DNA from: Plectrocnemia conspersa | Lineage: Eukaryota > Arthropoda > Insecta > Trichoptera > Polycentropodidae | DNA length: 64,000 bases | Assembly (NCBI GenBank): GCA_009617715.1 | Contig: VTFK01000162.1 | Location: 434,001 to 498,000 of the forward strand | Direction of reading: 5' to 3' | Shown: positions 42,351 to 55,300 of the stretch, in pieces | Layout of the letters: each line of letters begins with the position of its first letter | Position numbering within the stretch: position 1 is the stretch's first letter | Made by a program: the position numbers and the translations under genes | The notes under the pieces: generated by a model | What the model was told of the DNA's origin: nothing | The model's database searches: none | The model's input: only the letters and a program-made list of their open reading frames with translations

Positions 42351-42847
42351 TAAACGACGATGACAACAAAAATGAACTTTATGATAATTGGACTATCTCA
42401 TATTCGCTACTGCTTCATATTGTGTATAAAATTAAAAATAATATTTGTTAATTATATCTGCGCCACACTCACAAATCTTTAACAACGTTTTGGAACATAA
42501 AAACGTTTTTTGCCTATTGTGACGCATTAAGGTAACCTGTCAGATAAATAAATGTAGTAAAACGTAGTTGGATACTTTCTCAGACATTAAGGCCAAAAGC
42601 AGAAGAAATGTTTAAAGCATTTTTCTGAGCGTGGCGCTGATATAATTTGAATAGTAATAATTATGTTTATTATTGATTTTAGCGTTTATTGTTTTGCTAC
42701 GTTGCCATGTTGCCATGCGCAACAACAGTTATTTCATAATGACAGTTGGCAACACTGCGGTATGTGACACATCTGGTGGGATCGTCGCATTGTTATCATA
42801 ATACCCAGTCGGTTTTATCGTCCCGTCTCCGAACCCGAATTCTGAAG

Positions 42848-44298
42848 ATGTGGAGCCCCACGCACGTGCAGGTGACCGTCCAGCGCGCGAGAGGCCTCCT
42901 CATCAAAGGGAAGAACGGCACGAACGACTGCTTCGTCACCATCGGGTTGGGCAAGGAGAAATTCCAGACTTCCGTGAAGGAGAAATGCCACGATTCGGCC
43001 GACTGGCGCGAAGAATGCGACCTTCCGATACCGTCCCAGGGCAACAGGGCCGAGGTGGTCCTCACCGTGTTCCACAGAAACTTCGTCGCCGACCAGTTTC
43101 TGGGACAGGTATCCGTACCGTTATCCGACTACGACGTTTACGAGACGCCCAGAAACAAGTGGCACAAGCTAGAGAACAAGCCCGGTAAGGATAACGCCAA
43201 AACTCGCGGAGAGCTAGAGGTCAAAATAGGATTCACGGTCAAAGAGGGGAGCCTCAACGATTTGAGCAAGAAGGAGAAGCACAAATCTTCGATGGGGCAT
43301 CTTTCGCTGGTAGCTCAAAACGTCGGAGGCAGCCTTTTGAGCATCGGCAGCTTCGAAAAACGCAAAGGTATTAAAAAATTCGCTAAAAACTTGGGCGCTA
43401 AAATGAATCCAATCAAGAAAGAAAAAAAGATCGATTCGGCATCTTTGGGCGGAAGCTCCAGCAGCATCAACAACAGCAAGTCTTCGGTCGGAAGTCCTTT
43501 TTATACGCCGTCCAAACAGAGCGTGGGAGAAGCCGATCCGGGCGTCATAAGCGAAGACGAGGACGAATTCACCTTCGATTACCTATCTCACAAGAGCTCG
43601 GGTAGCTCTTTGAACGTCAACAACAACAGCACTCTACCGAGAACCAACAAATTCGTTCCGTCCCCGTTAACGCCTCTTTAGAAAATCTCGGCGGAGGCGA
43701 ACTGTTGAGACGCTCGACCAGCAGCGGAGTCATAGCTCCGGAAAAATCTCCACCTCCCAAACCCGTCCGTCTCGGTCTAGACGACATCACCCGAGCGCCA
43801 AAAATAGTAATAAACAACCCCAAAGAATCGGACGAGTGGTCTCAAAAATTATACAAAGGAAAAGTTCAAAGCCAATTATTAATAGAAAAAGAAAGAAGTC
43901 CATCGCTCAACAACAATAAGAGTATCGAGAACCTATCCAGTAAAAACGATAGTCCCAAGTTCTTTAAAAAACTCGGCGGCAAAGATAAACACAAAAACAA
44001 GAATAATCTGGGCGAGAGGATCATAATCGGAGAAGAGAGAATCGTCGAAGAAGTCAAGAGCAATCAAGCGTATAATAAAATACCAAAGGAGACGGTCAAA
44101 GAGCTCGAGTTCAAGACTAAAGAAGAGCTGATTGTGCAGCTGTGGGCGGCGCAGAACGACATCGAAAACCAAAAGAAGAAAGTCAAGGATTTAGAGAATT
44201 ATTTAGACGAGCTGTTGCTCAGAGTCATGGAGACGACTCCGAGAATCCTTCAAAATCCCTATTCCATCAAAAACGGGGTTTACATTAAACACAAATGA
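42848..44298 (+). CDS. Class I Rab11-family interacting protein, one frameshift
   Basis: A Rab11 effector for recycling-endosome transport (Drosophila Rip11-like). The start was set at the ATG at 42848, because MWSPTHVQVTVQRARGL matches the family N-terminus. A C2 domain occupies about residues 1-130 (KGKNGTNDCFVTIGLGKEKF, FHRNFVADQFLGQVSVPL). A Ser/Lys-rich middle follows. The C-terminal Rab11-binding coiled coil reads TKEELIVQLWAAQNDIENQ then LENYLDELLLRVMETTPRIL. The reading frame breaks near 43662-43681. The first frame runs into a TAG at 43679, and the second frame, open from before it, carries the rest (SLENLGGGELLRRSTSSG onward). One base missing from the C run at 43662-43665 would give a continuous protein of about 483 residues. 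This may be an assembly error or a real lesion. No introns. Confidence 0.9.
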
Positions 44299-44775
44299 TC
44301 TTTCTCAATTGTTGAAATTTCTCCATTCCATTTCTTAAATTGTCGATTGTTAATAGATTAATGATTTATTATTATTTTATGATATTGATTAACTGCTATC
44401 ATATCACAGTTGTAAAATAAATACAGGGTATTTTAACAATAAATTAAATACAGTACCCGTTCAAAACAATAACGTAAAATACTTATTTATTAATCATATT
44501 ACTACTTATAAACAAATGTACTCATGTGATTTTGATTGCGAATGCCTTATTAGATTTATATAACCTGTGAAAACATATTTTTTAATAATTTTGACATTAT
44601 TTATATATTCTAACAAGTTATGAAATGAAAATAAAATGTATATTTTAATATTTATTAAGAATGAAAATATATATGTATAAAATTTGTGACATTGATTTGT
44701 ATACAATGTGAAAAAAATATATTAGAAAAAATTAAAACATTTTTCATTAAAACAAATAATTAAAAATAAGAACGT
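44299..44775. other. Convergent 3' region between Rab11-FIP and KRTCAP2
   Basis: AT-rich. It contains AATAAA-type signals for the plus-strand gene (for example near 44416) and the probable 3' UTR of KRTCAP2 on the other strand. No gene seen. Confidence 0.5.
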
Positions 44776-45380
44776 TTATTTGTGACCTTTCTTCTTCAGT
44801 GGAACGTTTTGTTGGATCGGCACTGTATGCTCTTTCTGAGATATTCGGTTTATGTAGTATAGAGCGACGAAAGAAAAGATCAAACTGAAAATGAAACATT
44901 GTATATAACGTGCTTAAAAATAAAAATTCTGAAGAGTATTACCATGTTGTGACACAGACGCGGTGGACTGTCCCTGCTGCAAACATAGATAAGAACAAGC
45001 ACAATAGTACTTCTACATATTTCAATTGTGACGTTTTTCCAAAGGTAATTGTTTCTAAATTTCCAACGGCCTATTGGTACGGTACAAATGTTAGTATTAT
45101 AAATGAATATGCATATATTTCGACTATATATTGAGTTGAATACCGTCAGTATTAGCATGAATAGTATCGATCCTACGTATCCGCCGAAGATGATATTCAT
45201 TTGAGACGATGCAAACCACGTTTTGTAAACTTGCATCCCAGAAAATACAAGTGTAGCGAATACCACTGATAGTATGAACGAAGTTCCGACGGAGACGGCT
45301 AGAATATAATAAAATAAGTTTGCATTGCAATAGATTTTGCAATATTTTTCAGTATAATTTATAGCATTAAGCAATACCCA
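44776..45380 (-). CDS. KRTCAP2: KRTCAP2, oligosaccharyltransferase subunit
   Basis: A small ER membrane subunit of the oligosaccharyltransferase complex, which links it to the translocon for co-translational N-glycosylation. Four exons: 45377-45380, 45144-45298, 44943-45070 and 44776-44884. The phases agree and give 131 residues (human 136). The first coding exon contributes only ATG G. The protein then reads [88 protein letters not shown] and [10 protein letters not shown], with hydrophobic segments in the family order. The tail is Lys-rich (PLKKKGHK). A longer upstream open frame from 45479 is not needed: splicing from ATGG|GTATTG reproduces the family N-terminus. Confidence 0.93.
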
Positions 45381-45704
45381 TTGTATCTGACAGCAAAGAA
45401 TCAACCGGCAATCGACACGTCTAAAGCGACTTTTTTTTAATTCTTCACGGTCTAAACATGTGCTACTATGTGCGACCATGAACGAATTTATATGTTTTCA
45501 TATAATCGATTAGGTAGTATTTTATAAATAAATAATTTTAACACAAATTAATTAATTATAACTTTCAAAAATACATTTATTTTATTATTAATAAAAAAAA
45601 TGTAGTATGTAATAGGATTGACTGATTTTGTTTTGCAGAAATAGGATTATATTTAGACTAGCTAGTTTTTATGCTTTCAACTTAAATATTAGTCGACAGA
45701 TTTT

Positions 45705-45905
45705 TAGCGATGGGTGGCAATTAGACAAAGATTGAGCCGCTTCAGTAGTATTTTATTGTGATATACAGTTATTTACATGGTGAGTAAAATAAACAAAGCG
45801 GGCGCAGGACGTCACGCGCCCGAGCGACCGAAGATTACTAGTCGAGAAAATAACCATCACGCCAGTGCTGTTTTGGCCATAACAAATCTCGGCTCCCACA
45901 TTTTT
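45705..45905 (+). repeat. Dispersed repeat family B, copy 4
   Basis: Head GGGTGGCAATTAGACAAAGA, GAGCCGCTTCAGTAGTATTT; tail TGCTGTTTTGGCCATAACAA. The centre holds a G+C-rich insertion (GCGGGCGCAGGACGTCACGC) not found in the other copies. Confidence 0.6.
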
Positions 45906-48900
45906 TAATTTATACAAAATTTTGAATATTGAAAATTTTAAATTAGTTTTTCAAAAATATCTACTTTCTGCTCACATAGATGAGCAAATTAATATTCTTT
46001 TTGCATGAATTTTTTATTGTTTCACATTGTATTTTTGAAAAATTAGGTTTGAAGAATGGTATTCGGCGAGAGTATTATATTGAAATTGAGTTATGTATAT
46101 CACTTTTCAACATAACATGCCTTGTTGCAGTGATGCAGTACTAAATTAAACAGCGCTGGGGCGCTAGTTATGTTTATTGATTTTATTCCTCTCCTCTTTC
46201 TTATATATTAGGTTCTCTATTCGTAGCATAAAAAAATGTAAAAATTAAGAGTAATATGCATGTCTTATACATCAATATCTTCAATTTGCCGCCAAAAAGA
46301 ATCGGTTATCGCACGCTTACTAACTCACCGTTAGCTGTTGTAGTCCGACCTTCATCGTTTTCAAACTAGTAAGGTCCATTGATGCCGGCTGACCACAATG
46401 CGCACCAAACAGCCACTATTGGGCATGTAATGCTCTTTTGTGAACCACATGAGGATTTTCCTTGCTCCGTATGCAAAATGTTGCTTATTAACATTCTCAG
46501 GTAGGTGGAAACTTACTTACGGTACTTTGTCAACTTAGATTGTTTTACGGTCTTTTCAGTATTTGAGTAACGTTTTCATTTCATTAATAACAGATGGTTT
46601 TATATTTCTCCATCATGAAAGTCACTTTTATCTGCTTCAAATTAATGTCACCGTTGTTTGTTTTTATCGTTATTGCCATAAAATAAACAAGTTAGAAATG
46701 AATGTTAGTAGCAGTTTCTTCGTTTGCACAAAAAAAATTAGCCATTAAACAAATTTTGCACATGGAAAAATATTGAAGGGTCATTTTAAACACATACAAG
46801 CATAACGTTGCTGCAACTATGTCATGTTACGTGAACCTCGGCGAAAATTATACTTGCAGAATATCCCTTTATTTTACCCTTTCGTATTAAGGGTTAACTG
46901 GCTTTTCAAATCGAAAAATAATAGTACGCCAATATGTAAGGACAAAATACGAAGAAGATATTGTAATTTAATATCCTCAGATTGCATTTATACAAACACT
47001 TCTTAATGATGGTGTATTTTTTGTGGTAAAATCCTAAATAATCTTGTTTGAGGTGTATATCGATGGTATAATTAAATGTTTATACAATAATATAAAAAAT
47101 ATATTTTGTGTCGCTTGCGTATACGCGCTTATACGTTTGTACGCGCTTTCTTGGGTTGAATAGCATAAGAATATTATGAAAAGAAATCAATGTCTTACGC
47201 GGAGAGTTCTACTAATACTCCGCATTTGTACCGTTAGCCACTTAATATTGATAACCTAGAAACCCTTTGTTGTTGCAGTGGTATAAAGTAATTGTTTATT
47301 GATTGAGCCTCATTTTAATATATATTTATGAAGTATTAGTATTACAAACGCAAGCACGCAAGTACAAAAAAATAATTATTTAAATATAAAACTGGAGCGA
47401 AAATAGCAGTATTTATAAAATGAACCAAATTCAAGTTTAAGTTTATGGTATGAATAAAATCATTTAATTCAATAATTTGTCAATATGCCTAGAAAATAAA
47501 CTCTAGATCTGGAGAATAAATAAACAATTATGTATACTATTTTGTTATCGCGTTTATTTTTAAATATTATTTATTTTATGTCCTAAATATAAGATTTTTA
47601 ATGGACGTTAAATGAAAGGTTTTGACAAAAATAATGACAGCTGTCAGTAGCACGTAAACGAGAATAGAAAATATTTTCTTCTCAAATTGTTATAATGATA
47701 TTTTTACATTTTAATACCTAAAAATTGTTTTGTATTATTTACATTGCTATTAATTTTATTGAACAGAATCACTTGTGTTAAATTAGTTTGAAACTCTGAG
47801 GTAACGGTAAATGAATGATAAATATTTTGAAATGCTTATATCTACTGAATTAATTTTCTGTCCCACTAATGAGCTAATAACAGATAAATATCTATAAATA
47901 AACATATTTAAATTAAGAAGCACCCTAGTAGTTTTTGAATCTAAATGTTACATTTTATACCCATACAAGTATTATTTAAAACAATAGACTCAAATTATGA
48001 ATATAAGCAGAGTGATGTCATTTTATGTGTATAAACATATGTACTTCAAGATATACCACACGTAAAAATCTTTTAGTATTGTAATTAAAAGTATTGTGGA
48101 ATATATAAAATCGCTACTATTTATAAATAGTTTTGTATATATTATATTAATAAAATAGTAGTTATAATTTTTTCGGTCATATATTGTCACAGTTAATGAA
48201 CTAAGTCAAATGGAAATGGTGTATGTAGACTACATTGGTATTTACTTTTAAATTTAAAATACTTTCTTAGTTCTTTAATATATATATATTAGAAGACAAA
48301 TTTTTACTTTTAGTTCTTACTTATGTTCTAAAAATATATCCAAAGTTGAATGTTTTGTGATTTTTATAAACATTTTGCCCTCCATTACTAATAAATAATT
48401 AATTACTTTATTATTGTCAGTATTATTTCTAAAAGCTTATGCTGTACTTACTAGAGTTTAAACTATATTAAATTTTTCAGGACACAACATTTATCAAAAC
48501 ATATTATCACCGATTGCTAATTTAGTAAAAAATAAAACACAATATTATATATTATTTTTACTTTTCAAAAGAAAATACATGTTTATCTTTCATTTTACTA
48601 TAAAATATACATTTTATAATAGATTTTTCAACGAAAAATATTTAATTACAACTAAATGAAAATATGTAAAATAACATTATACACTTTCATTTAGAGACAT
48701 TATCATCTACATACATCTTACGTTATATAATGATAAAATATGATGCGTTCAATTCTAAATCGATATCATGTCTTTTATTTGTCTCCAAATCAAACATATA
48801 TGGTCCCAAATCATTCAGATTTATGAGAGCATTAATACAAGAAAAATACAAGTATTTTGAAACTCAAACGAACTTTATATATATATATTTGAGAGAAAAT

Positions 48901-50089
48901 ATTACTCATTATATAAATATCGCATTAATCGTATACCTAAATATTATTTAATTTGAAACGTGATATATGTAATAAATTTTATCCATCAAGGTAAATATCT
49001 AAAATCGCTAAGTTGTTTTGTAATTTTCATAATATTCTCTATATTTTATACAAGACATAAGAATTCGACTCTTTGTTGAAATGTGATTTCCAAAGCACAT
49101 TTACTCGTGACTATATAAAATATTATATAATTGAAATAAATATGCTTTAATATCATAATATTATAATACATGGTAAATATGTAAATAGAATTGATTAATA
49201 TAAAACAACCTAATTATTCATTCAAATTCATATAATTAGCTTAAGATTTTGCCTTTGAAAAATAGGAGAACAAAAATAATATAGTATATTATAATAGAAT
49301 TTACATTTAACATATTTTAAAATATTAAATACTTTTTCTAAGTGCAAATAACAGATTTAATAAAATAAAGAGATAAATTGATAATATCGTGTATATTTTT
49401 TTATTTAATTTATGTTTAATTAAGATATATTAATTGTTATAAAACTGTAATAATACTTGCATCAAATTTCTTTTCGCGATTGCTAGTTATATGTTTTTAG
49501 AAATTGGCTTTGGTTAGTATTATATAATAAGTTCACAAAGTACAACATATTTTATGATTTATAATATCATTTTTTTATTAAAATCAAAATATTTTTAATA
49601 GAATATCGACATGGGTATGGAGTATGAAAATTTATTATAATATTAAATATTTTAAAACACTACTTTATAATATAAATACACTGAAATATTTTAGTATTTA
49701 AGAGTAATTATAAATGATAAAAAATAATTGATAATATATGTAACTTTTTATTTTGTCTTAAATTATAAAATATGAAATATGTCAAATGTTACTAAGGATT
49801 AATTTAAATTTAAATTGAATAAAATTGTAATACGATAAACTGTGATATTTAAAAATATTATAGCATTTTAACTAAATTTACAAATTTATGTAGGTTATTA
49901 AAAACTCATTGTCTTCTAAATTTATTAATGCACTCACATATTGAACATGATTCAAAATAATAAAATTAATTATTTTATTACTATCTAATATACATAGTAA
50001 ACTATCACATTGTCTCTAATAATTGATTTTCCATTATTAACCTCACATATTTCGTTTCAAAACTGTTCCCGATTCCATTACATACTTAC

Positions 50090-50203
50090 CCGCCAATACA
50101 TACTGATATTTGGTGTATACAAATGGATCAAAAATAACCTGAGGATATTTTAAATACTGATACTTACGAATCCTAAATGCTACTTTTTTTATTTCAATTT
50201 GAG
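50090..50203 (-). other. Candidate internal exon, unknown gene
   Basis: Minus strand: a pyrimidine tract ending TTTTTTTTAG precedes an open 114-base segment encoding QIEIKKVAFRIRKYQYLKYP then QVIFDPFVYTKYQYVLA, followed by a strong donor GTAAGT. No partner exons or homology recognised; it may be chance. Confidence 0.25.
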
Positions 50204-51089
50204 CTAAAAAAAATACAGTGAGAGGCATAAATTTATTTTCACCAGTATATTTATTTTTAATAGTCAGTGCACAATAAAATCATTCATTGCATGATCATCG
50301 CGTGCTCTTAGAACCTTTCTTTCCTGCGATTAATAAGTAACAATTATTACTGTTTTATTTATTTAAAAAAATATGTAACTTTTAGCGATTACGCGAATTC
50401 TGCGTTTATTTGTTTTTGTCCACTGACTCTTAAAAAATACAGGTATAAGTGTAACATGTCATTTGTGACGCATGCGCTCTGTTTAATATCACAGAAATAA
50501 AATAAACGTTACTGATAAATTCATACGTTTTTCCCGTAAATATGAAAGGCATGTAAATATCAATGTTTTTTTTAAATTCTGTTCTGAGGAACTTTATAAT
50601 AGTTTCCTGGGAAAAAATTAAGAATAGCGGCTTATGATAAAAATACAAAAAAACCACACTACGTAGCTTAATTGGCATTAATCTTTTTTTGCTAAGTAAA
50701 ACAGGTTTTTTTCACGAGATACACGAAATATATTTTAAAGTTCCGCTATCTTGTACAAAATATGAAAGTGTTTAGTGACACAAATTACCATTAAAATATT
50801 TACAGTTATAGAAAATGTATTGCTAAAAACATGCCAGGCGTTCGCCCAATGCATTATAAAGGGGTAAACCCAGTCAATAACTATTAAGTAAATAGCGAGA
50901 CTAACAAGGTCTGTAAATCAGTGACATTTAATATATTTTTTTATTACATTTTGTTTTTATTATTCTTCGTGATATTCATCTGTGAGATTAGGAACATCTA
51001 TGAAAGTCGAATTTGTGATTATCAATCAGATATATAATTAAATAATAATCATTAATTTCGATCTCCCAGACAAGATACAAATTGAAAAA

Positions 51090-51175
51090 CATTAGGGTAC
51101 ATATGTGATTTGAACTCAGGTTTTTAAGGTATTAGTCTCCTACGTATACCAGTGGTCTATTATGCTCGTCAATAA
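51090..51175 (-). repeat. Weak tRNA-like/SINE relic
   Basis: Minus strand has GACCACTGGTATACGTAGG followed about 35 bases later by the B-box-like GAGTTCAAATC. No cloverleaf closes. Possibly a degraded SINE. Confidence 0.25.
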
Positions 51176-51806
51176 ATAAAAACATTAATAAGGCTCATGA
51201 GATATCAGTAGTTAAAATGTCTTGTAAGTATTTTTCGACCGCAGTGTACAATATATACCATAAAAATAACAATAATAATAATTTAAAGTGACTAGCACGG
51301 AATTGACTTAGGTATTATATAATAAAACATGATAAAATACAATTAAATGTAACAATTTATATATTAACCATGTTCTTCAAATATCATTAAATGTAATCTA
51401 ACAATACTATATTTTTATTGAAATAAATCCTAATTACTATATTAAAAAATCTTGTTTTAATTATTCATCAAAATAGAAAATAAATAGTTAATATTATTAG
51501 AAATTAGAATCACAGTACATAAATAATTAAAGGTAAAATAATGTGTTTTATTTTGATTTTTGGTGTTTTCTTTTGCAAGGCCAAATTTATTTTAATGGAT
51601 TTTAATCACACCGCTTTACTTTACAAATTTATATTTCATATTAAAACACATTTAAGTTACTAATTATTAAATAACAAATATTAACAACGATCTTTATATG
51701 TACAATTTTATCGTTCGATAACATATTTTAATTAATTGGCGATCATTGGTGAAATGAAAACGTTCATAGGAGTGCAACTCAAAGAAGCACTCCTCATCAG
51801 CGACCC

Positions 51807-52370
51807 TCAAAGATAGTTAGGCCTTGACATACAGCACAAAAGTCCCATATTTTTATATAATGATCCTCTTCTAGTTTTGCCCGACCATTGGCCGTTGGGA
51901 TCGTCGCCTATGAGAGCGATATTTCGTTCTGAAATTAAAAACGCAATCCAATTATAAAACATATACAATAAAATCGCATTCATACCTAAATTGGTTTCTT
52001 GCTGTGGCATGTATTCTTGTAGATCTTGAAGTATTCTCGTAATTTCTTGCGAATCTTTAGTTATGCTGCACAGTTCTTCCTGATTGAAGTCTGGCGTTAT
52101 TTGTTTGCAAAGTAAAATTTGACTAATTACATTTCCTAAATTGGATGGACCAGCTCGGTTGTCTGAAAAGAACGTAAATATATTATTGCATTGTTTAAAA
52201 ATGTATGTTTAGGAAACATAGCAGCGAACTGACCGTAATATCCTGACATGTCCATAGGGACAAGTTGAACTAGGCGGTGGCACTTAGCTAGCTCCCTGAG
52301 GAATAATTGGGCCATAAAAAACAGCAAAACCAAGTGAGGGTTATCAACTGGAATACCTTCACCGATAGTG
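51807..52370 (-). CDS. Last three exons of an unrecognised conserved gene
   Basis: Exons 52234-52370, 51986-52162 and 51807-51928 join in phase to about 145 residues with a stop at 51807-51809. The sequence reads GEGIPVDNPHLVLLFFMAQL, FLRELAKCHRLVQLVPMDMS, GYYDNRAGPSNLGNVISQIL, LCKQITPDFNQEELCSI, RILQDLQEYMPQQ and, at the C-terminus, NMGLLCCMSRPNYL. Composition differs sharply from the AT-rich surroundings and the splice sites are good, so this is a real gene. I do not recognise the family. The predicted helices suggest the end of a large helical-repeat protein, and Cys-Cys near the end could be lipidated, but both are guesses. The first exon starts with a split codon, so upstream exons must lie beyond 52370, possibly outside the window. 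Confidence 0.75.
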
Positions 52371-55300
52371 CTGAAAAATAAATGGGCGTGTTTAATTTTT
52401 TATTTGTAGACAGCGAGTAACATTTTGATTACTAAATACGCAAACACCGCAAAATAATTTACTTTCAATATTACGATCACAGCAACCAAGATAGTTGATA
52501 ATATAAAATATTTAGTAATAATTGTAGATAAAAAAATATTTTTGATAAGCATTGTAATTAAATAATAAAAAAGAATTAGTACAAAAAAGGTATATTATCT
52601 AGGATGAGAAATATGTTAGGTACTCAAAAAAAAAAAAAAATACTCTTCCATTTTAATTATTGTACAAAAATATTATATATGTTTAATAAATTAGACAAAA
52701 CAATTTTGCAAAAACTACATAATAGTCCAATGAGACTAGTTTTAAATAAAAATAGATTTACTTTTGAAGATTAATGTTTTAGTATTTATATATAGTTAAG
52801 ATGTACATACATTTATTACTAGAAATAAAGTCAACTTAAGAATAGTTAGGTATAAGAAAACGAGTACGGTCAGGGGAATAAAGTACGGAGTTGTGAATTT
52901 GTATATTAATATTCCTAGATAATCCGAAAAATTAAATATGTAGTGGGTTTCTTCAATGGAATAAAAAAAACACATTCGTCCAATAAGAAATAAATTATTA
53001 TATTAAATTATTTTTTGTATTCTGTTTATGTTTGTTTTAATTAAATTTTTATGTATGTTTTAATGAAATTGTGTAAAAATTAGCTATATTAGCTGAATAA
53101 ATCAATAAAATAAATAAATAATTAGATGTATCGTATAATAGGATATCATGAACACTCAGTGTACATCATAGTAAAGGAACGGTATGACGAAATTCTCGTA
53201 TATACTTGCTGAAACTAATTGCTTTATTTATTTATGATTTTCTAAGAACTAATGAACTTTCATTAAACAGTTTGAAAGCATTTGTAAAAAGAACTGGCAT
53301 AATCCGGAAGTCCAATGCTATACATAAAAAGGATATGTTCCGATACAAAGGCAAAAAGTCGGTGTAAAGGTACCCCGGATGTTCCCACTTTACCCATCGG
53401 CCCATTAGCGATCCATCTTGTAGGCTTCGAATAGTTAGCTACGCGCCAATGAATTGCCCCACCTCTGTTCTTGACCTAAGCCGTCACAATTAGAGTTAAC
53501 GGTCTCCCGGCCACACTCCACATGTTGGAGACGAAAAAGGATCGGTGTGTAATACAATGGAATGCGCCGACGGGTTTTCAGATTTGCATCCCATGTATAA
53601 TATATCACATTATGATCAAGTCAACTGATTAATAATAGCCGTTACCGAAAATATAGTCTAACTTGATATTTATTAGACAATAACAAGTAGTATGTTTTTA
53701 TTTTGAATAATAGCATTAGCTAGACCATCGAGAAGATGAAGAGCTAATGATTTCCTCTAGTTCTGTAAATTCCAACAGACATTTTACTTAGACATTAACA
53801 CTACCGTCACTTCTCTTCCGATTTGAAATAATCGAGAGTTCAACTGAACTTGTAATAAGTGAAGCTACGCCAGTATCAACTGAAATGATCCTTACAAGTC
53901 CGAGTAAGCAGCCATTTTCCACTTTCATTTATATCCAGGAAAGAAGTAACCAAAATCCCAAGAGTTCAACTAGATCTTCTAGATAACTTGAAGATTACAA
54001 GATGCAGACTACCGCGTGATTTCACAATCTATAAAAATAAACGCATCCATCGTTAGGTACCGCATAAGTTTACTTTAATTAATGTTTTTCTTTCTAAAAA
54101 TTAAATTTAATATCTTATTGAAAAACTTTAATTTTAATTCATTTTATTATATATTTTATAATTTTGTTCTAAATTAAAAATATTTCTTATTCTTTTGTAG
54201 GATTCATAAAACGTCAAAAAAGGGAAATATATCGATAAAATACATGCAAATAAAATACGCCGATGACAAAGGATAAGCACAAAAGCCAGAATATTATGTC
54301 ACAAATGCAAACATTAATAGTGCATTTAAACATCGACATAATTACTATATCTTAATGCATTTCAATAAGACTAACCCTCGAAGTATAGTAAAAGATACTC
54401 TAGAAACGATGCCGCAAAATATACACGTATATGCGATGGAAAAAAGAATTCGCTAAAAGCTAACGTTATATTCGGTAAAAAATAATCACCCAAATTACAT
54501 TTAAAATACCTACCCGAAAAATGTTGCTTGTATATAAGAAAAAGGGACAAATAAATAATAAAGGAACCATAGCAAGATTTCGTGGTAGCTTAAATTTACG
54601 CCCCAATTGACTCAAATCCGCAATTGGCCCGAATTGGCTCAAAAGCGTAGAAAGGAGTTTGGCTCATTACGAGATTTTGGGAATAAAAGGCAGTACATTG
54701 CTTTATAGAAGTCGTTCGACATTGGCAGCAGTGTAGTACTATAATAAAAAATCAGTAAAAAGTAGTCAGGAACACTAAACCGATAAACATAAGCTTTGAC
54801 TACATTGAAAACTTTTAAATATATGCAAAAAAATATAAATATATGATTTATTATATGCAGTTAAAAATTGTTGTTGAAAAATGATTTTATTTTTGTAAAA
54901 AAATATGTATGAATAGTATAAAAAATGGAATGTTTAAAAGCGTGAAGAAAAGTCATAGAAAATGTAAAATAAATATCATGCTGATATTGGCTAAGAATTA
55001 TAATATTTTATATGACGTAATAATAGAATTGAAATATTTAAATTATATATTATATAAATCCCAGAAATAAACTTCTGCGTATTTATTAAAATTTCTCACG
55101 CGTTATAATCGATTGGACGCATTTCTAAAATTCCAAATTTTATTCAAGCACCTCATAAATATTTAGTATCGGATCAGTACTTTTAAATTAAGTTATTTAT
55201 TATAAAGCATAATTTTCGTTTCACACACAGAAAACTTTCAGTAGATTTATACTTTTATAAGCTAAGGGTTGATTTTCTTATCGACTATGGTACTGGTTTA

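Larger units (their letters stand above)
41563..42847. other. Region upstream of Rab11-FIP with repeats
   Basis: It contains family B copy 3 (41835-41940, minus) and family A copy 3 (42167-42350). A short plus-strand frame at 41897-42136 reads CPRCVICGDYLPTS and CALCKGTTQQIIKHCF, a Cys-rich pattern loosely like a transposase C-terminal zinc domain, but unproven. The Rab11-FIP 5' region lies at the end. Confidence 0.4.
45381..51806. other. 6.4-kb gene-poor AT-rich region
   Basis: No gene is supported. It holds family B copy 4 (45705-45905) and a G+C-richer unexplained patch near 46300-46460. There is one candidate internal exon on the minus strand (50090-50203) and a weak tRNA-like element (51090-51175, minus). 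The stretch 47500-50000 is extremely AT-rich. Confidence 0.5.

Noticed and set aside
44880..45479. 199-codon unspliced minus-strand frame
   Set aside because: Only parts match KRTCAP2. Conserved residues after LILT are recovered only by splicing, and the remainder is intron.
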